Positions 33,328 through 45,216 are shown, numbered from the stretch's first letter. The stretch is 64,000 nucleotides of DNA from Diploptera punctata (GCA_030220185.1 JASPKZ010010239.1:2870001-2934000), one strand, 5' to 3'. The notes: generated by a model not told the origin, from the letters alone. Numbers and translations: made by a program.

Positions 33328-34084
33328 ATCACTATTTTGATTGGAAAGCATAGATTGTTCAAATTTGTGACATCTTTGCCCGGGCCCATAGAGGCAAAGA
33401 AGAATTCAACTTTCTTTACTAAATTCTCCCAATATGAAATGTTTCGGAGTTAAAAATACAATCGTGGAAGCTTTGGGATAAAGGAACTAACACACGCTTC
33501 AACAAGCTTTTGGAATTTGACTTTGATATCTGACTTATGTTAACTACTGAATGAGTAGGCATGGAGTAAGTAAAAAGCACAACTAAAGCTTTTAATGCGA
33601 GTCAAATATAGTCAGATATAATATAAAGATAAATAAATAAATATTAAATTTACAAAGAAAAGAAATCAAAGTAGATCATCTATAGAAAAGAAAATATAAT
33701 ATAAATCAACATACATACATTATCATTCACTCTAGTCCAGCCTCGGGTTGGGGGAAATACTGTCCTAGCGTCCCCACCCTGGCTTACCTGACTAAACAAA
33801 CAAAACCAGACTCTCCTGAGCGACCTTTTTTTCTTCTCTGACAAGACTCCAATGGTGACTGAGTAGATGATGATTCTGATGTTACACAACACAGATATTT
33901 ATGAGAGTTTACGGGAGAGGGGGGGGGAGATGCGCGATAACACAGGTGCTCACTAGGAAGGGAAGGGATAGATAGGAAAGCATTTGGCACTGTTCATAAA
34001 GATGACACTCGAGATGGAGACGCGAAGACGTATAGTGTGCGCAGTAAGACGTAATTCCTGTATCGAAATGTCCATTTCGGTACA
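33328..34084. mobile_element. Second copy of the solo LTR, one end deleted
   Basis: Nearly collinear with 20413-21164: ctattttgattggaaagcat, ctttgcccgggcccatagag, agtccagcctcgggttgggg and the common end gtccatttcggtaca. The first ~105 bp of the LTR are missing and no target duplication is visible, so this copy was deleted or recombined after insertion. Confidence 0.8.
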
Positions 34085-34753
34085 GATCCATTATTTAATC
34101 TCCAACTTTATATACTACGTCCTATAATTGAGATACTGAGAGCCATTACTTGAACAAAGTATGAATAATCTTCACTTTAATCCCAATTTCTAGAAAATAA
34201 AATTTGGTCTTATAAATTTTAATTCAAATGCATGTAGTCTCTCTTATGGGATATTGCTATTCACTGTATACTACTATTGACCTTAGTGGTAAATGTTTGT
34301 CATAGTCTATATATGATTAAAAGTTGTAATTATAGTGTACAACGTTTAAAACTAATTAAGGAAGTGGACATTTGCGGACGGATTATGTTAGAGATTATGT
34401 TAAATAATGTCTTGATGTGTGGTGAATGATTGGTTATCTATAATTAACTGTTGTTATGACAGAATTCCATATTTATGTATATAGTTGGAAATTACATATA
34501 ATGTTTTGGTTTTACTTTAGCCATAAAGATTTAGGTAGTTACTCTTATAAGTAATTAATATTTTCAGATGATGCAAAAGAATAAAATTAATCAATTAATA
34601 AGAAAACTGAATTTAAATTGTTATAAGTTGATATTCCTCTTTGTTTTCATTCCTATTCCTTAACAAATTTGAAATAAAGATGAAGTATGTTTGAGGATGA
34701 AAAAATATAATGATGCCTTCCTTTATACAATTGTTTGGTTGCTGTACGTAGGC
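34085..34753. other. No feature recognised
   Basis: AT-rich; nothing supported. Confidence 0.5.
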
Positions 34754-34766
34754 CATGTCTTGCACT

Positions 34767-37315
34767 TACTTACTTACTTACTCACTGGCACTATCGAACC
34801 CGTAGGTTCATGGCCGCACGGACATAAGCTCTCCATACATCCCTATCCTGAGCTAATGCTTTCCAATCATTCCCTGTATAATCTACTTCCCTCAAATCAT
34901 AGTTAATGTTGTTCTCCCACCTCATTTTTGGTCTACCAACTGGGCGTTTTCCTTCTGGCTTTCCTACAAGAAGTTTCCATGCACGTCTTTCATTCCCCAT
35001 ACGCGCAACATGTCCTGCCCATCGCAGTCTACGGGACTTAACTGTTCTTATTATATCTGGCTTCCTATAAAGACCATGTAGTTCATTGTTATGTAGTCTT
35101 CTCCATTCACCTGTCTGTTCATCTCTCTTTGGTCCAAAAATTTTCCTAAGAACTTTATTCTCAAATACTCGTAATCTCCTTTCCTCCCTTAAAGTAAGAG
35201 TCCATGTTTCGCACCCATATAATATAACTGGTAGAACAATAGTTTTATATATTTTTCAGCTTAACGTTTTTTGAAAGGAGTTGGGACATCAAAAGTCTCT
35301 GCAATGCATAATAGCATGCATTTCCAGAATTGAGCCTATGTTTAATTTCTTTGTGCATCTCATTCCTATTTGTGATTATTGTTCCTAGGTATTTGAATTC
35401 AGCCAATTCCTCAAAATTTCCCTCATTTGTCATTAGCTGTCCATTTCCATTATATAATGTATTTCTACGTGTGACCATATATTTAGCTTTACTGATATTT
35501 ACTTCCAGTCCTAATTTCTTAGTGTTACTCAATAGTGTGTGCGTGTTGGCCTTTAGTATCTCCTCGCTATCGGCCAGTAGTACTACATCATCAGCATAAA
35601 CTAACAGCTTATTAATACCATTGAGTTGTAAGCCTTCCTCATTCTCAAAGATTTAATGGCATGCTCTAGTACAAAATTAAATAGTAGAGGAGATAGTGCA
35701 TCTCCTTGCTTTAACCCATTCTGGATTTCAAAAGTGTCTGAAAACTGTTTGCCTACACGCACCCTACTCGTTGAGCCATTTAGACACATTCGTATAAGTC
35801 TAACTAACTTTTTAGGAATTCCAAACTCCAGCAGGATACTATATAACTTCTCCCTCTTAATTGAATCATATGCTTTTTTGAAGTCTACATATAGTTGATG
35901 TACAGTACCATTATATTCCCATTTCTTTTCTAAAATCTGTCTTATACTAAAAATCTGATCTGTTGTAGACCTGTTTCTTCTAAATGCACATTGATGATCT
36001 CCTAGAATGTCATCAATATAGGGAGTAAGTCTGCTTACTAATATATTTGTTAGAATTTTGTACGAAGTTGAAAGTAATGCAATGCCCCTATAGTTGTTTG
36101 CAATCAGTTTTATCTCCTTTCTTATAAATTGGTATGATAATTGATTCCTTCCATTCATCTGGAAGAGCTTCTTTTTCCCAAATCATACTAAGCAACCAGC
36201 GTATCTTGCCCATCAATTTTTCTCCCCCTGATTTTATCAGTTCTGCTGGGATCTCATCTGAACCTGATGCTTTATACATCTTCAATTTTTCAATCGCCAT
36301 TTCAACCTCTAATGCACTTGGCTCTGCGACTAGCATTTCTGCTGTCTGTAACTTATCCTCCTCAATGTCCTGTTCTGTGTGTACATTTAATAGCTGATTA
36401 AAGTAACATTTCCATCTATTTAATATACTCCTGAATCTGCAATCATCCCCATTTTCATTCCGAATTATATTTGTTCTAGCCTGAAACCCTTTCTTCTCTA
36501 CACTAATTCCCTGATATAATTCTCTAATGTTCCTATTTTTTGCATTAATTTCAAGATCATTAATCTTCTCTCTCAAATATTCCCTCTTTTTACTCTTTAG
36601 TAACTTGGTGGTTTCCCGTCTAACACTACCCAACTGCTCTAAAATTTACCTCATTTGGCTCGTGTAACCATTTAATTTTGCTAGCTTTCTTTTCTTTACA
36701 ATGTCGGCACATTCCTCATCAAACCATTTCTTGTTTTGCCTCTTTTTTAAACAACCAATGCTTTCTAATGCTGACAATTTAATAGTATCTCTTATAGCCT
36801 CCATTCTTTATTTATATCAGTTTCTTCTTCGTTTGCCACATTGTCATCTGAAGATTCCAGTACTTCAAATCTATTAGAAATTTTGATTTGGTATTCTTGC
36901 CGCATTTCATCATTTTTCAAGTTTTTTTTAATTCATATTTTACAGAATCATCTTTAGCGTTTGTTCCTCTCATAAGCGATAGCCGTTGTCTGATTTTCAC
37001 CCTGACCAGATGATGATCTGAATGCAGTCTGTCCCTCTAACTGATCTAACATCAATGATGCTACTGTGCCAGCGTTTATCCACTAATACATGATCTATCT
37101 GGTTCCGAGTTTCTCCATCTGGGGACGTCCAGGTGTATTTATGAATATCCTTATGCTGAAATGTTGTGCTCTTAACAACGAGATTCTTTGATGTGGCAAA
37201 TGTGACTAATCTAACCCCGTTGTCGTTACTATCTTCATGAAGACTGAATTTGCCTATTGTTGGTTTGAATATATCTTCCCGCCCCACTTTTGCATTAAAA
37301 TCTCCTAAGACAATT
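34767..37315 (-). mobile_element. LINE-B, longest copy: endonuclease C-terminus to 3' tail
   Basis: Minus strand, in order. The endonuclease C-terminal half starts VLGDFNAKVGREDIF (37310) and includes NQIDHVLVDKRWHSS and, after a frameshift, SDHHLVRVKI. A linker follows (36633-36088) with KASGSDEIPAELIKSGG and IIIPIYKKGDKTDC. RT core (36158-35601): NYRGIALLSTSYKIL, DFKKAYDSIKREKLY, GLKQGDALSPLLFN; then LLVYADDVVLLAD after another frameshift. Thumb (35532-35245) and the C-terminal domain end in RAYVRAAMNLRVR (34800), followed by the (TAAG)n tail. Flanked by catgtcttgcact at 34754-34766 and 37316-37328. At least four frame breaks; otherwise well preserved. The 4-nt tail suggests an RTE-like group, not proven. 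Confidence 0.92.
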
Positions 37316-37603
37316 CATGTCTTGCACTACTTACATTAATTTTGCACATATGCCTATATTTGCTGTTTTTTCTAATCTAACCCCTAATACTCATATATTT
37401 AAATATAGGCCTAAAAGTGTCAAATTTTGTATAAGAAATGGCATAAATAAAATGGCTGAACAATTAATTGAATAAAATTTGCCCTTCAGCCCGCCTGGCA
37501 ATAATTTTAGTGTGGTTATGAAACATATATGTTATGTGATGACGAAGGAGTAAGATATACTTCACATAGGAAATTTGTAGGAGTGATGGTTCAATATAAT
37601 AAA

Positions 37604-37945
37604 ATAATATCAAGTTGTGTCCAACTCAGGGTCCGATCGAGAGATGAGATTAAGCATCTATGTTTAAAGAGGTCTGTGAATAACAAGGGTGATGAACGAA
37701 ATGGATGAGATGAGTATGGGGAAAGGTGGAGTGAAATTGTGGTAGGGGAAAATGGGAGGAAACCCCGAAAAAAATTTGCCTGTAGCTCCGTTTCCTCCAC
37801 TACGAAATCCACGCATAGTGACCAAGACTCTAATAAGGTTAAAAAATCAACTCTTACTAAAACATAAATTAATGAGATTAAACTAATAATAAATATTATA
37901 CATAAGGTTCTCGAGACCCCCGCTGTGAGAGGCGAGCGTCTAATC
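37604..37945 (-). mobile_element. SINE-D, better copy
   Basis: Minus strand: a tRNA-like head remnant near 37945-37905 (ctcacagcgggggtctcgag), then gtggaggaaacggagctaca, tttcggggtttcctcccatt, ccccatactcatctcatcca and an end cctgagttggacacaacttg. The head and the tttcggggttt motif resemble SINE-A, so D may share part of the same module. Confidence 0.6.
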
Positions 37946-38344
37946 GCCTGATATTTTAATAATAAAAAATAGAAATTTTCTCGCTATAATAATATTTTAT
38001 TTTAAATGATCTATTCGTCTGTTTCATGAAAAGTACATCGATTAAAAATAAATAGTAAATTCTGTATATCTCTATTAGTATTATGATTAATTTCAATAGC
38101 ATTGCATAGTAATATGAGTAATAAGCCAATGAACAAATTGAAATTGGCGATTCCGCTGCATGAAGCGATCCATTTAACAAAATTCTTAAATTTCCTCTGC
38201 AATGGCAGCCATTTTTGCTTAAGCGCTTTTTGGCCGCTGAATGCGCCCATTGTGGTACTTATTAAACAAGAGGTCTATTGGTACTACTAACTTAAAAAAA
38301 TCGATTTATCTGTTATTACTAAAAAGGCATTTCAAATGTGAATT
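37946..38344. other. No gene; inverted partner of the 32.4-kb motif
   Basis: aagcgctttttggccgctga followed by atgcgccca (38221-38250) is the inverse of 32412-32442. Surrounding sequence is AT-rich. Confidence 0.5.
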
Positions 38345-39075
38345 TGCACCGCCGTGGTCTCGAGCTGTGGTCTGTGCTGCTTTGTCACTCATCAGGCCCG
38401 GGTTCGATCCCCGGTCGGACAAATTTCGGGGTTTTCCTCAAATGTCAGAAACCTGTAAGGCTCAAACTGTCCCCGAACATCATATTACCATAATAATAAT
38501 AATCATCAATCATATTCGCTTTAGATTAAGTTTAGGATCGTCCGCGGTGGACTAGTGGTCGATGGATTTTTTAGGACGGAACCAAGGAGCAAGTCCTCCG
38601 GGAGGGACTTTAAGCCGTGGGTCCCGAGTGTGAAGATTTTCATGCTCGTAAAAGATCCTTAAGCCTGAATGAAAATGCCTCAAAGCAAAATTGACCGAAT
38701 TCTCCCGTCCTAGTACTACCTTGGTTTCCTAGATGTCAGTATGAGGCGCAACGCTGACCACGGACCACTCAAATGACATCTATACGAAAACAAATGTAAC
38801 TAAATTAGTATGGTTCAAATTCTTCCCTGTAGGGGGAGAGTGCATAAATCTCTGTTAAGGGAAACATGGGCTTACAAGATACAAGACAAGATTAAGTTTA
38901 GGATTAAGGACTCACCTGTCCCATCACTATCATCATCATCATCCATCATATCATCGGAAAAGACGTAACCACGCCTTCTAGGCGCCCCAACCTCAGACAT
39001 GTTACAATTACGCCAATACTAGGAGAGAACACTACATATGTCGAAATGACAACCTGGGTATTGAATAAAAATATC
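38345..39075 (+). mobile_element. SINE-A2 interrupted by SINE-F
   Basis: Head gcaccgccgtggtctcgagc with B box gggttcgatcccc (38400), shortened central block (ctgtccccgaacatcat), and first tail half to 38538. The second half (gactcacctgtcccatcact ... gacaacctgggtattgaa) resumes after the insertion. Matches the intact A2 copy at 18.3 kb. Confidence 0.8.
38539..38889 (+). mobile_element. SINE-F with perfect 15-bp target duplication
   Basis: About 351 bp between gattaagtttaggat at 38524-38538 and 38890-38904. The 5' end gtccgcggtggactagtggt contains an A-box-like tggactagtgg. The 3' end is ttccctgtagggggagagtg ... acaagatacaagaca, a degenerate ACAAG-type tail. The variable-length long duplication implies LINE-mediated insertion. 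A 3' relative lies at 43.2 kb. Confidence 0.9.
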
Positions 39076-40038
39076 TTAGAAGAAATATTTATAATTGTCT
39101 CCAAATTTATCGCGTGCACCAGTCAGAAACTATCTCAGCACTGATACAAACAACAGAGATGGTGTTTTCTTTCAGGTCTATACTAGGGGTTTGAAAGTAG
39201 AATTAGATGTAGATCTTAGGTTATAAGAGCGACAAATACGTAACAGTGTCCACCCGCCAGTTACGAGTGCGCTAAGTACTTCTACTGTTCATACTATAAA
39301 TATAAGGTTACAAAAGCTGTGTAAAGTATGTAGTATTTAAAAGTTACCATATAATCTTAAACTACTTAATATACGTATAAAATAAGTTTTGCAAAAATAT
39401 GGATTAACCACATGTTGTATGAGTCGAATTGAATTACCATAGGTTATAGAAATTATATTGAAGCGTAGACGTCTATATTTCTTGCTTATGAACTATTATA
39501 GAAAAATGAAATAAAGTATAATGACTAAAGATAACCATGTGTTTATTTTATATGTCTGCCTGTTCCTTACATCCCCACGTGTACCAAGGATACTCCCTTG
39601 CGGGGGTTACTTAATCAAGTTAATTAGTTATTCTTATTTCTCTATATATGTCAGCGATTGACGAGTGCTTAGCTCATGGCATAAAATGGGTATCTAGTAT
39701 GCAACTCCTATATTAATTCGATGGAAAAGTGCGGTTAAAATTTGCTCAGAAGCTCTATTTTAAGTTTTTGTGGTTATTTACGACCACAAAAATCTTCAAA
39801 CTTAGCCCACGGTTTAAAATCCCTTCCTGAGGCCTTATCCCTAGGAATTTGCCATCCTAAAAATCCATTGATCCTGCCCGGGTTTCAAATTACGGAGGCA
39901 ATGAACTTATCTCCTACACCAACGAGTTCGTTTGATTTAAAGTGTAGTATTAACAATCCCTATATAATCCCGTTTTCATTACTATTTTATTCAACTTTGT
40001 ACAGTACAAAGCCGATCTAACCATTAAAATATATTTTT
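39076..40038. other. No feature recognised
   Basis: A 92-codon plus frame at 39742-40020 has no recognisable domain. Remaining sequence unassigned. Confidence 0.5.
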
Positions 40039-40048
40039 AGCTCATAAC

Positions 40049-40363
40049 AATGAACTACATAGTCTTTATAGGAAGCCAGATATAATAAGAACAGTTAAGT
40101 CCCGTAGACTGCGATGGGCAGGAAATGTTGCGCGTATGGGGAATGAAAGACGTGCATGGAAACTTCTTGTAGGAAAGCCAGAAGGAAAACGCCCAGTTGG
40201 TAGACCAAGAATGAGGTGGGAGAACAACATTAACTATGATTTGATGGAAGTAGATTATACAGGGAATGATTGGAAAACATTGGCTGGATAGGGATGTATG
40301 GAGAGCTTATGTCCGTGCGGCCATGAACCTACGGGTTCGATAGTGCCAATGGGTAAGTAAGTA
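40049..40363 (+). mobile_element. LINE-B 3' copy, with 10-bp TSD
   Basis: Starts at the NNELH.L region (aatgaactacatagtcttta) and runs to gccatgaacctacgggttcg and the GTAAGTAAGTAA tail. agctcataac flanks it at 40039-40048 and 40364-40373. Sequence is close to the 26.2-kb copy, with one small deletion (ttggctggatagg), so it is fairly young. Confidence 0.85.
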
Positions 40364-40373
40364 AGCTCATAAC

Positions 40374-40574
40374 CTTTATTTTTCCCTAAGTTGTGTTTCG
40401 CATCGAAAAAGGTTTTCAATTACATGTTGGACCTTTTCCATTAAAAAATCAAGTTTGAAAAAAAAAAACAAAATAGGTTATGGCCACTACAGTTTTGTTC
40501 TGTTCGGCTATTTAATTGCTACTAGTTGAGTGGGAGAGAAATTATTCACTCTCTCAGCATAAATAAGGCTTAAC

Positions 40575-40616
<42 letters not shown>

Positions 40617-41673
40617 TTATAAAATGTTGAAATTATTTTCGACTAAACGAGGTAGCGTTACGCAAACATTCGCAATTTACAGGACTAGTATTAATATTCT
40701 GGTGACAGTAAACATAATTTAGAGTTTTTTTTATTTCTCTTTTTAATTATTTAACTCAAGTTAGGTAGGTCTTACACTACCTCCATTTATCTTTCTCCCT
40801 CTATGTATTTTTTTATTCATAGGTAAATGTAACGACGATCTTCAAAGACTCTCATTGTTATCGAAATTAAAAATTCGGTGTGAAAGGCCAAAATGTTTAG
40901 CAGAGGAATCTTATTTCAGATTAAGATTCTTATACGATCTTTAGATATATAACAAGGGGCGAACGACTTTGCTTCCTTTCTGAATGAAGCTATACTTGCA
41001 ATCACATCTTTCGATCTCTGCAAATATAGGATTGATATCCATGCATGATAACAACTAGAACATTAACAGAATATTCATAATTATAGAAAACATAACAGAT
41101 AAAAAATGTCAAAGTTTCTCCTTAGAAACAGAATTATAAATAATGTAATTATACTATAGCCATCTGGATCCCACGTGTTCCACTGGTAAAGTCTGTATCA
41201 GTTTCTGTATGTTGGCAGAGTTATTATAGTTGTGATTTACAGAGTGACTTGTACGATTTTAGCACGGCGATGTTGGAGAGAGTCCAAGTTTGTACACCCT
41301 GTGGAGCCGCGGGGAATGAAAACAATGCTGGTCATGGGGCAGTTACAATATGAGGGTGGTAGCGAGTTATCCCCTGTGATGAAACACAGTCTCATAAGAA
41401 AGTATATTGTGCTTGCAGCTTGTACAATTCATTACCATAATATATCCCCTCTATTATACCCTTCCTCCTCTGGTGGGTTATTTCACTCCAACCATACACA
41501 CAAGGCCGGTCTCTCTCCGACTTGCTTCAGACTTTCAACACTGTATATAACACTTCATGTCTCAAGGTCGTCTCTTTTTCAAATTCGGTCTTCCTTTCAA
41601 GAGAACTTAATAACACCCAGCTGATTATCTGCAACGATCATCTGCAATATTAAATTATCAAGTTTATTGCATT
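40374..41673. other. No gene recognised; (ATT)n at 40577-40614
   Basis: Contains one (ATT)n tract. A 130-codon open frame at 41232-41624 is the longest here but shows no known motif and no similarity to another part of the window; I do not call it a gene. Confidence 0.5.
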
Positions 41674-42123
41674 GACTATTTAACTCATGCCCCAAATGGG
41701 AGTCAATGACCAATCACGTTTCAATGATTTCTGTTTTACAGCCAATCAGAATCGTGTTTCACCAAATATTTATCAGTGTTATGATTACCATATTAAAGAA
41801 AGCTCCTCCTTACAATATTGCGTTCCTTTGGCAATAAATAGTATGATCTGGTTGCAGTGATAAACAAATGAAGCAGTAGAAGCGTACCTATCGTTTCTCA
41901 TTTGTTTTCAAACATCGCCGTTTACATTAAATATAGGCTATAAATATTTTAAAATAACTATAGTTAAATAATGATTTGTGAGTAAACAGCTTAATTTTAT
42001 TCGTTAAATAGTCCTAACAAATGCCACTCTTGATTTCCAAATTCTCTAGATAAATTCACTCCTCACTTCGTGAGTCGTGAATTTATCGATAATTTGGAAA
42101 TCACTCGTGGCATTACTTATGAT
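41674..42123 (+). mobile_element. Helentron-like element (v), internally deleted
   Basis: 5' gactatttaac (41674-41684) and inverse gttaaatagtc (42003-42013) enclose a shortened body. Hairpin 42020-42114 has arms aatgccactcttgatttcca and its inverse, with a nested ctcacttcgtgag stem at the tip. Ends gtggcattacttatgata. About 450 bp against 757 bp in copy (ii). Confidence 0.75.
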
Positions 42124-42975
42124 AAACATACGACTTCACCAATAAACTTTTAGGAACGATAGATCTTTCAGGTCAAGAACGTTGATTTTGAGTTCTCGGC
42201 ATTGGTCAAAGTGCTCTTCCGTAAGTTTTGTACATTGAATAAAAGCATTGCTCACAAAATTTATGTTATTGAAAGTCATATTTTGACGTTTACAATGTAT
42301 GTTAAAAAAGCCTGCCAAAGTGCCTCGATAAATACTTGACTCCTTCGTAGCAATGATCGTCCAGTTCTACCGAACTTACCAGGATTGTGTTTAATGTGGT
42401 GAGACGCATTGTTGATTCCGGAAATACGGTTAGCTATGGCGTGGATTCGAATTTCATACAATATACTTTAAACGTGGCTCCAAACTTACGTGACGCAGTG
42501 TGAATCTTGACCAATCGCAGAACACATAAAAGACATGCTTGGGAATATACGTTGCTTAACAGAAAATGATCCTATGTATTACATATAGTTCTTGGTGAGA
42601 TCTGTAGCACCTTGTACATATTGAATGGTGAAAAAGGTAATTTACAACGTTTGAAGGAAGAAAAAGAAGGCAAGATGAACAACTTTATATGAACCTGAAA
42701 TCGCGTCAGTTTGCACGTGGTGTCTGAGCTCCTGGCACTCAGGTAACAATTAAGGTTTCAACGTGACAGTGCCCCTGCCATTATGACATCATTGTCAAGA
42801 ATTTCTTCGTTTAGATGTTCTATAATAACATTTTTGTGTTCAGTAGGTAGTTTATATATAAAGCTATGATACACCCTAGAATGATTATGGTCGATGTATG
42901 TCCATGTTTATGCATAAGAATTAGTTCATCTTGGTCTCCTTTAACACTCTTCAAACACTGAAATAAACTTCTGCA

Positions 42976-43008
<33 letters not shown>

Positions 43009-43224
43009 ATTGTAAAAATTTAAAACTGAAATTTGTAGGGATTAGAGGCCACCGAAGGGTTGGAATTATTTTATCAATCTTCTCCATTGAGTTGTAAACC
43101 AATGCCATGGAGACATTGCGTGACGTAAGGACACAGTGTACTGTTGATGACTGAAGATTGAGTGTTATAATTATATAACACCCTTATTCTTTTCATACCC
43201 CTAAAGTACAATTTTAGATATTGT
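42124..43224. other. No gene recognised; (AT)n at 42978-43006
   Basis: Two overlapping minus frames at 42136-42461 lack recognisable motifs. One (AT)n run. Confidence 0.5.
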
Positions 43225-43295
43225 CACAATATGGTTGAATTCCTTCCCTGTAGTGGGAGAATGCCTAAGTCGCGTTGAGAGACGCAAGGGATTAC
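43225..43295 (+). mobile_element. SINE-F 3'-end fragment
   Basis: ggttgaattccttccctgta and gtgggagaatgcctaagtc match ggttcaaattcttccctgta, gggggagagtgcataaatc of SINE-F at 38.8 kb. Ends in tactactaca. Confidence 0.55.
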
Positions 43296-44089
43296 TACTA
43301 CATTTAATAATTCAGATATGTTGTTTTATTTATTTAAAAACAAAATTTATTTTGATCACATTTATTAATTATACAATGAAACATTTATAGGGAATTTTGT
43401 TACACTCCCTATAACATGATTAGGTACAATATAGATATATCACGTTGCGGGTGAAAGTAGAAGCATTGTCGAGTAGGAATAGACGAGTTTCATTCTCTTT
43501 AGGCTTATTTGACGCGTGCTACAGTCCTGCCAGATTCCAGCTCTAAGTTCTGATTGGGTATATTATAAATATAAATAAATACACTGTTATTCCCGCTAAT
43601 TTGTACAACAAAATGACTTTATGAAATGATTAACTTAAAGTGTTCCATTAAGTGTAATCAACTCCTCAAAGTTGTACATGTCTCACATGAGGAGCTACTC
43701 CACATAAAGTACACTCGCATGCTTAAGTTTGCTCATCTACTTCACCCTAAGCACCGTTTTGCTTTTTTCAAATTTAATTAATTCTGACACACTATTTTCG
43801 GTAACTATTCACTTGTCTTCTTAAATCTTCAATAATGTAAAATCTATTATCCACGTACATTGACTTGAATACCAAGAGTTCCAATTTAATACGGTGCTCA
43901 GGGATTGAATGAGAGCCTGCATGTTTACATTTCATAAATTCCGCAAACAACGTCAAAATATGTACAATCATCTACAGATTTATCACAAATGAGCATTTTA
44001 TTCATCTAATCTTCGTAATTTAATCACTCACCAGATAGTTGCGTTTACGTAGCCGTCGTTACACAGGATTTAGAGTCTCACTATATGTC
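43296..44089. other. No feature recognised
   Basis: AT-rich, no supported feature. Confidence 0.5.
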
Positions 44090-44745
44090 GAGAAAGTTAT
44101 TTCAAATTTTAGATCATACACATAAATTTTGACCGCACAAGGACATGGAAGGCCTCCCTGAATGAGTGATGAGCATAATCCAGTACATCCTCCGAGACAA
44201 CACCAACATTTAAGACGAAATGTTTCATTCATTTACACATTCATACTAAACATAGCTAATATAATGATTTAATACACAAGTGATCTTCTTGGTGATCAAA
44301 TATTAAAATATATATATACACAGTCAATATGACCATTTCACCAATTAATGTTTAGAAAGGTCAACAAGTTTCCACAGCCAAGCTGTCATTCTCAAGACCA
44401 GATATTGACTGAAGACAAAATTGATAATAAAATAATAAACAAATTCAGTTAAAAACAAATGAATGATTGCGTCATGTGACGTAGTTTGTTTTTAACTGAA
44501 TTTGTTTATTATTTATTATCAATTTTGTCTTCAGTCAATATCTGGTCTTGAGAATGACAGCTTGGCTGTGGAAACTTGTTGACCTTTTTAAACATTAATT
44601 GGTGAAATGGGCATATTGACTGTATATATATTTTAATATAATGATGATTATAATGTCCAGATGATATTTGGGAACCATCTGGGCCTTACATTTTCCTGAC
44701 ATCCATTACCTAGGACCTATCGAACCCGGGACCGCTACCTATGAC
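44090..44745 (-). mobile_element. SINE-A3 interrupted by a foldback
   Basis: The tail part (44130-44267: ggacatggaaggcctccctg, gagacaacaccaacatttaa) matches 2880-3050. After the foldback, 44645-44745 has the SINE-A central block (gggaaccatctgggccttac) and a shortened head (tatcgaacccgggaccgcta). Internal deletions are present between the two blocks. Confidence 0.7.
44268..44634. mobile_element. Foldback element 1 with 10-bp TSD
   Basis: Arms of about 140 bp: 44305-44450 (cagtcaatatgaccatttca ... ttcagttaaaaacaaa) and its near-perfect inverse ending at 44634. The loop is about 35 bp. A 37-bp extension without counterpart lies outside the left arm (44268-44304). aatataatga flanks it at 44258-44267 and 44635-44644. 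Inverted repeats with a one-sided ~35-bp extension and variable duplications are known for Penelope-like elements; a foldback MITE is the alternative. No RT ORF. Confidence 0.8.
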
Positions 44746-44807
44746 GCAACGAGAAGTAAATATGTTTTCTTATTAAATATATGAATGCTTAATTTCTATT
44801 CTAAAGT

Positions 44808-45202
44808 TTTAATAATTGTACAACTGTACCTGATATCTCAGTCGTCCTCAATAATTTGCAGTGTTGTTTTTAGGAGGCCTTTCGATAACTTACATATAAT
44901 CTTCTGATTTCATTGTGGTACTGACTGTTGTTGGTAATTATTTTGTACAGAGGGTTTATATTGCTGGGTATGTTCTCGTTCAGCAGGTGTTTATTTGTGG
45001 TTTCCTTGATGATTTCAAATAATTACCAACAACAGTCAGCACCAAAATGAAAGCAGAAGATGATACATAAGTTATCGAAAGGCCTCCTAAAAAACACTGT
45101 ATATTATTGCGGACGACTGAGATATCAGGTACTGTCTTACAATTATTAAAAATTTAACACAGTCACCTCAACGGAGTTTCTAATGTATTTTTAAAATATT
45201 GA
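44808..45202. mobile_element. Foldback element 2 with 14-bp flanking repeat
   Basis: The left arm 44808-44942 (tgatatctcagtcgtcctca, ggaggcctttcgataactta, tgactgttgttggtaatta) is inverted at 45006-45151. The loop is about 60 bp. A 51-bp extension without counterpart lies on the right (45152-45202). ttctattctaaagt occurs at 44794-44807 and 45203-45216. Same architecture as element 1, different sequence. Confidence 0.8.
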
Positions 45203-45216
45203 TTCTATTCTAAAGT

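Noticed and set aside
41232..41624. 130-codon open frame as a possible host gene
   Set aside because: No recognisable domain, motif, signal peptide or splice context; length is within what chance gives in 64 kb.
42136..42461. Penelope-like GIY-YIG fragment (GRTGRSLL)
   Set aside because: A single short phrase resembles the family, with no supporting motifs around it.
44555..44600. Hammerhead ribozyme in foldback 1 (gaatgacagcttggctgtgg, then aaac)
   Set aside because: A stem followed by GAAA-like sequence is present, but I see no CUGAUGA core. Penelope-like elements can carry such ribozymes, so only a covariance search would settle it.
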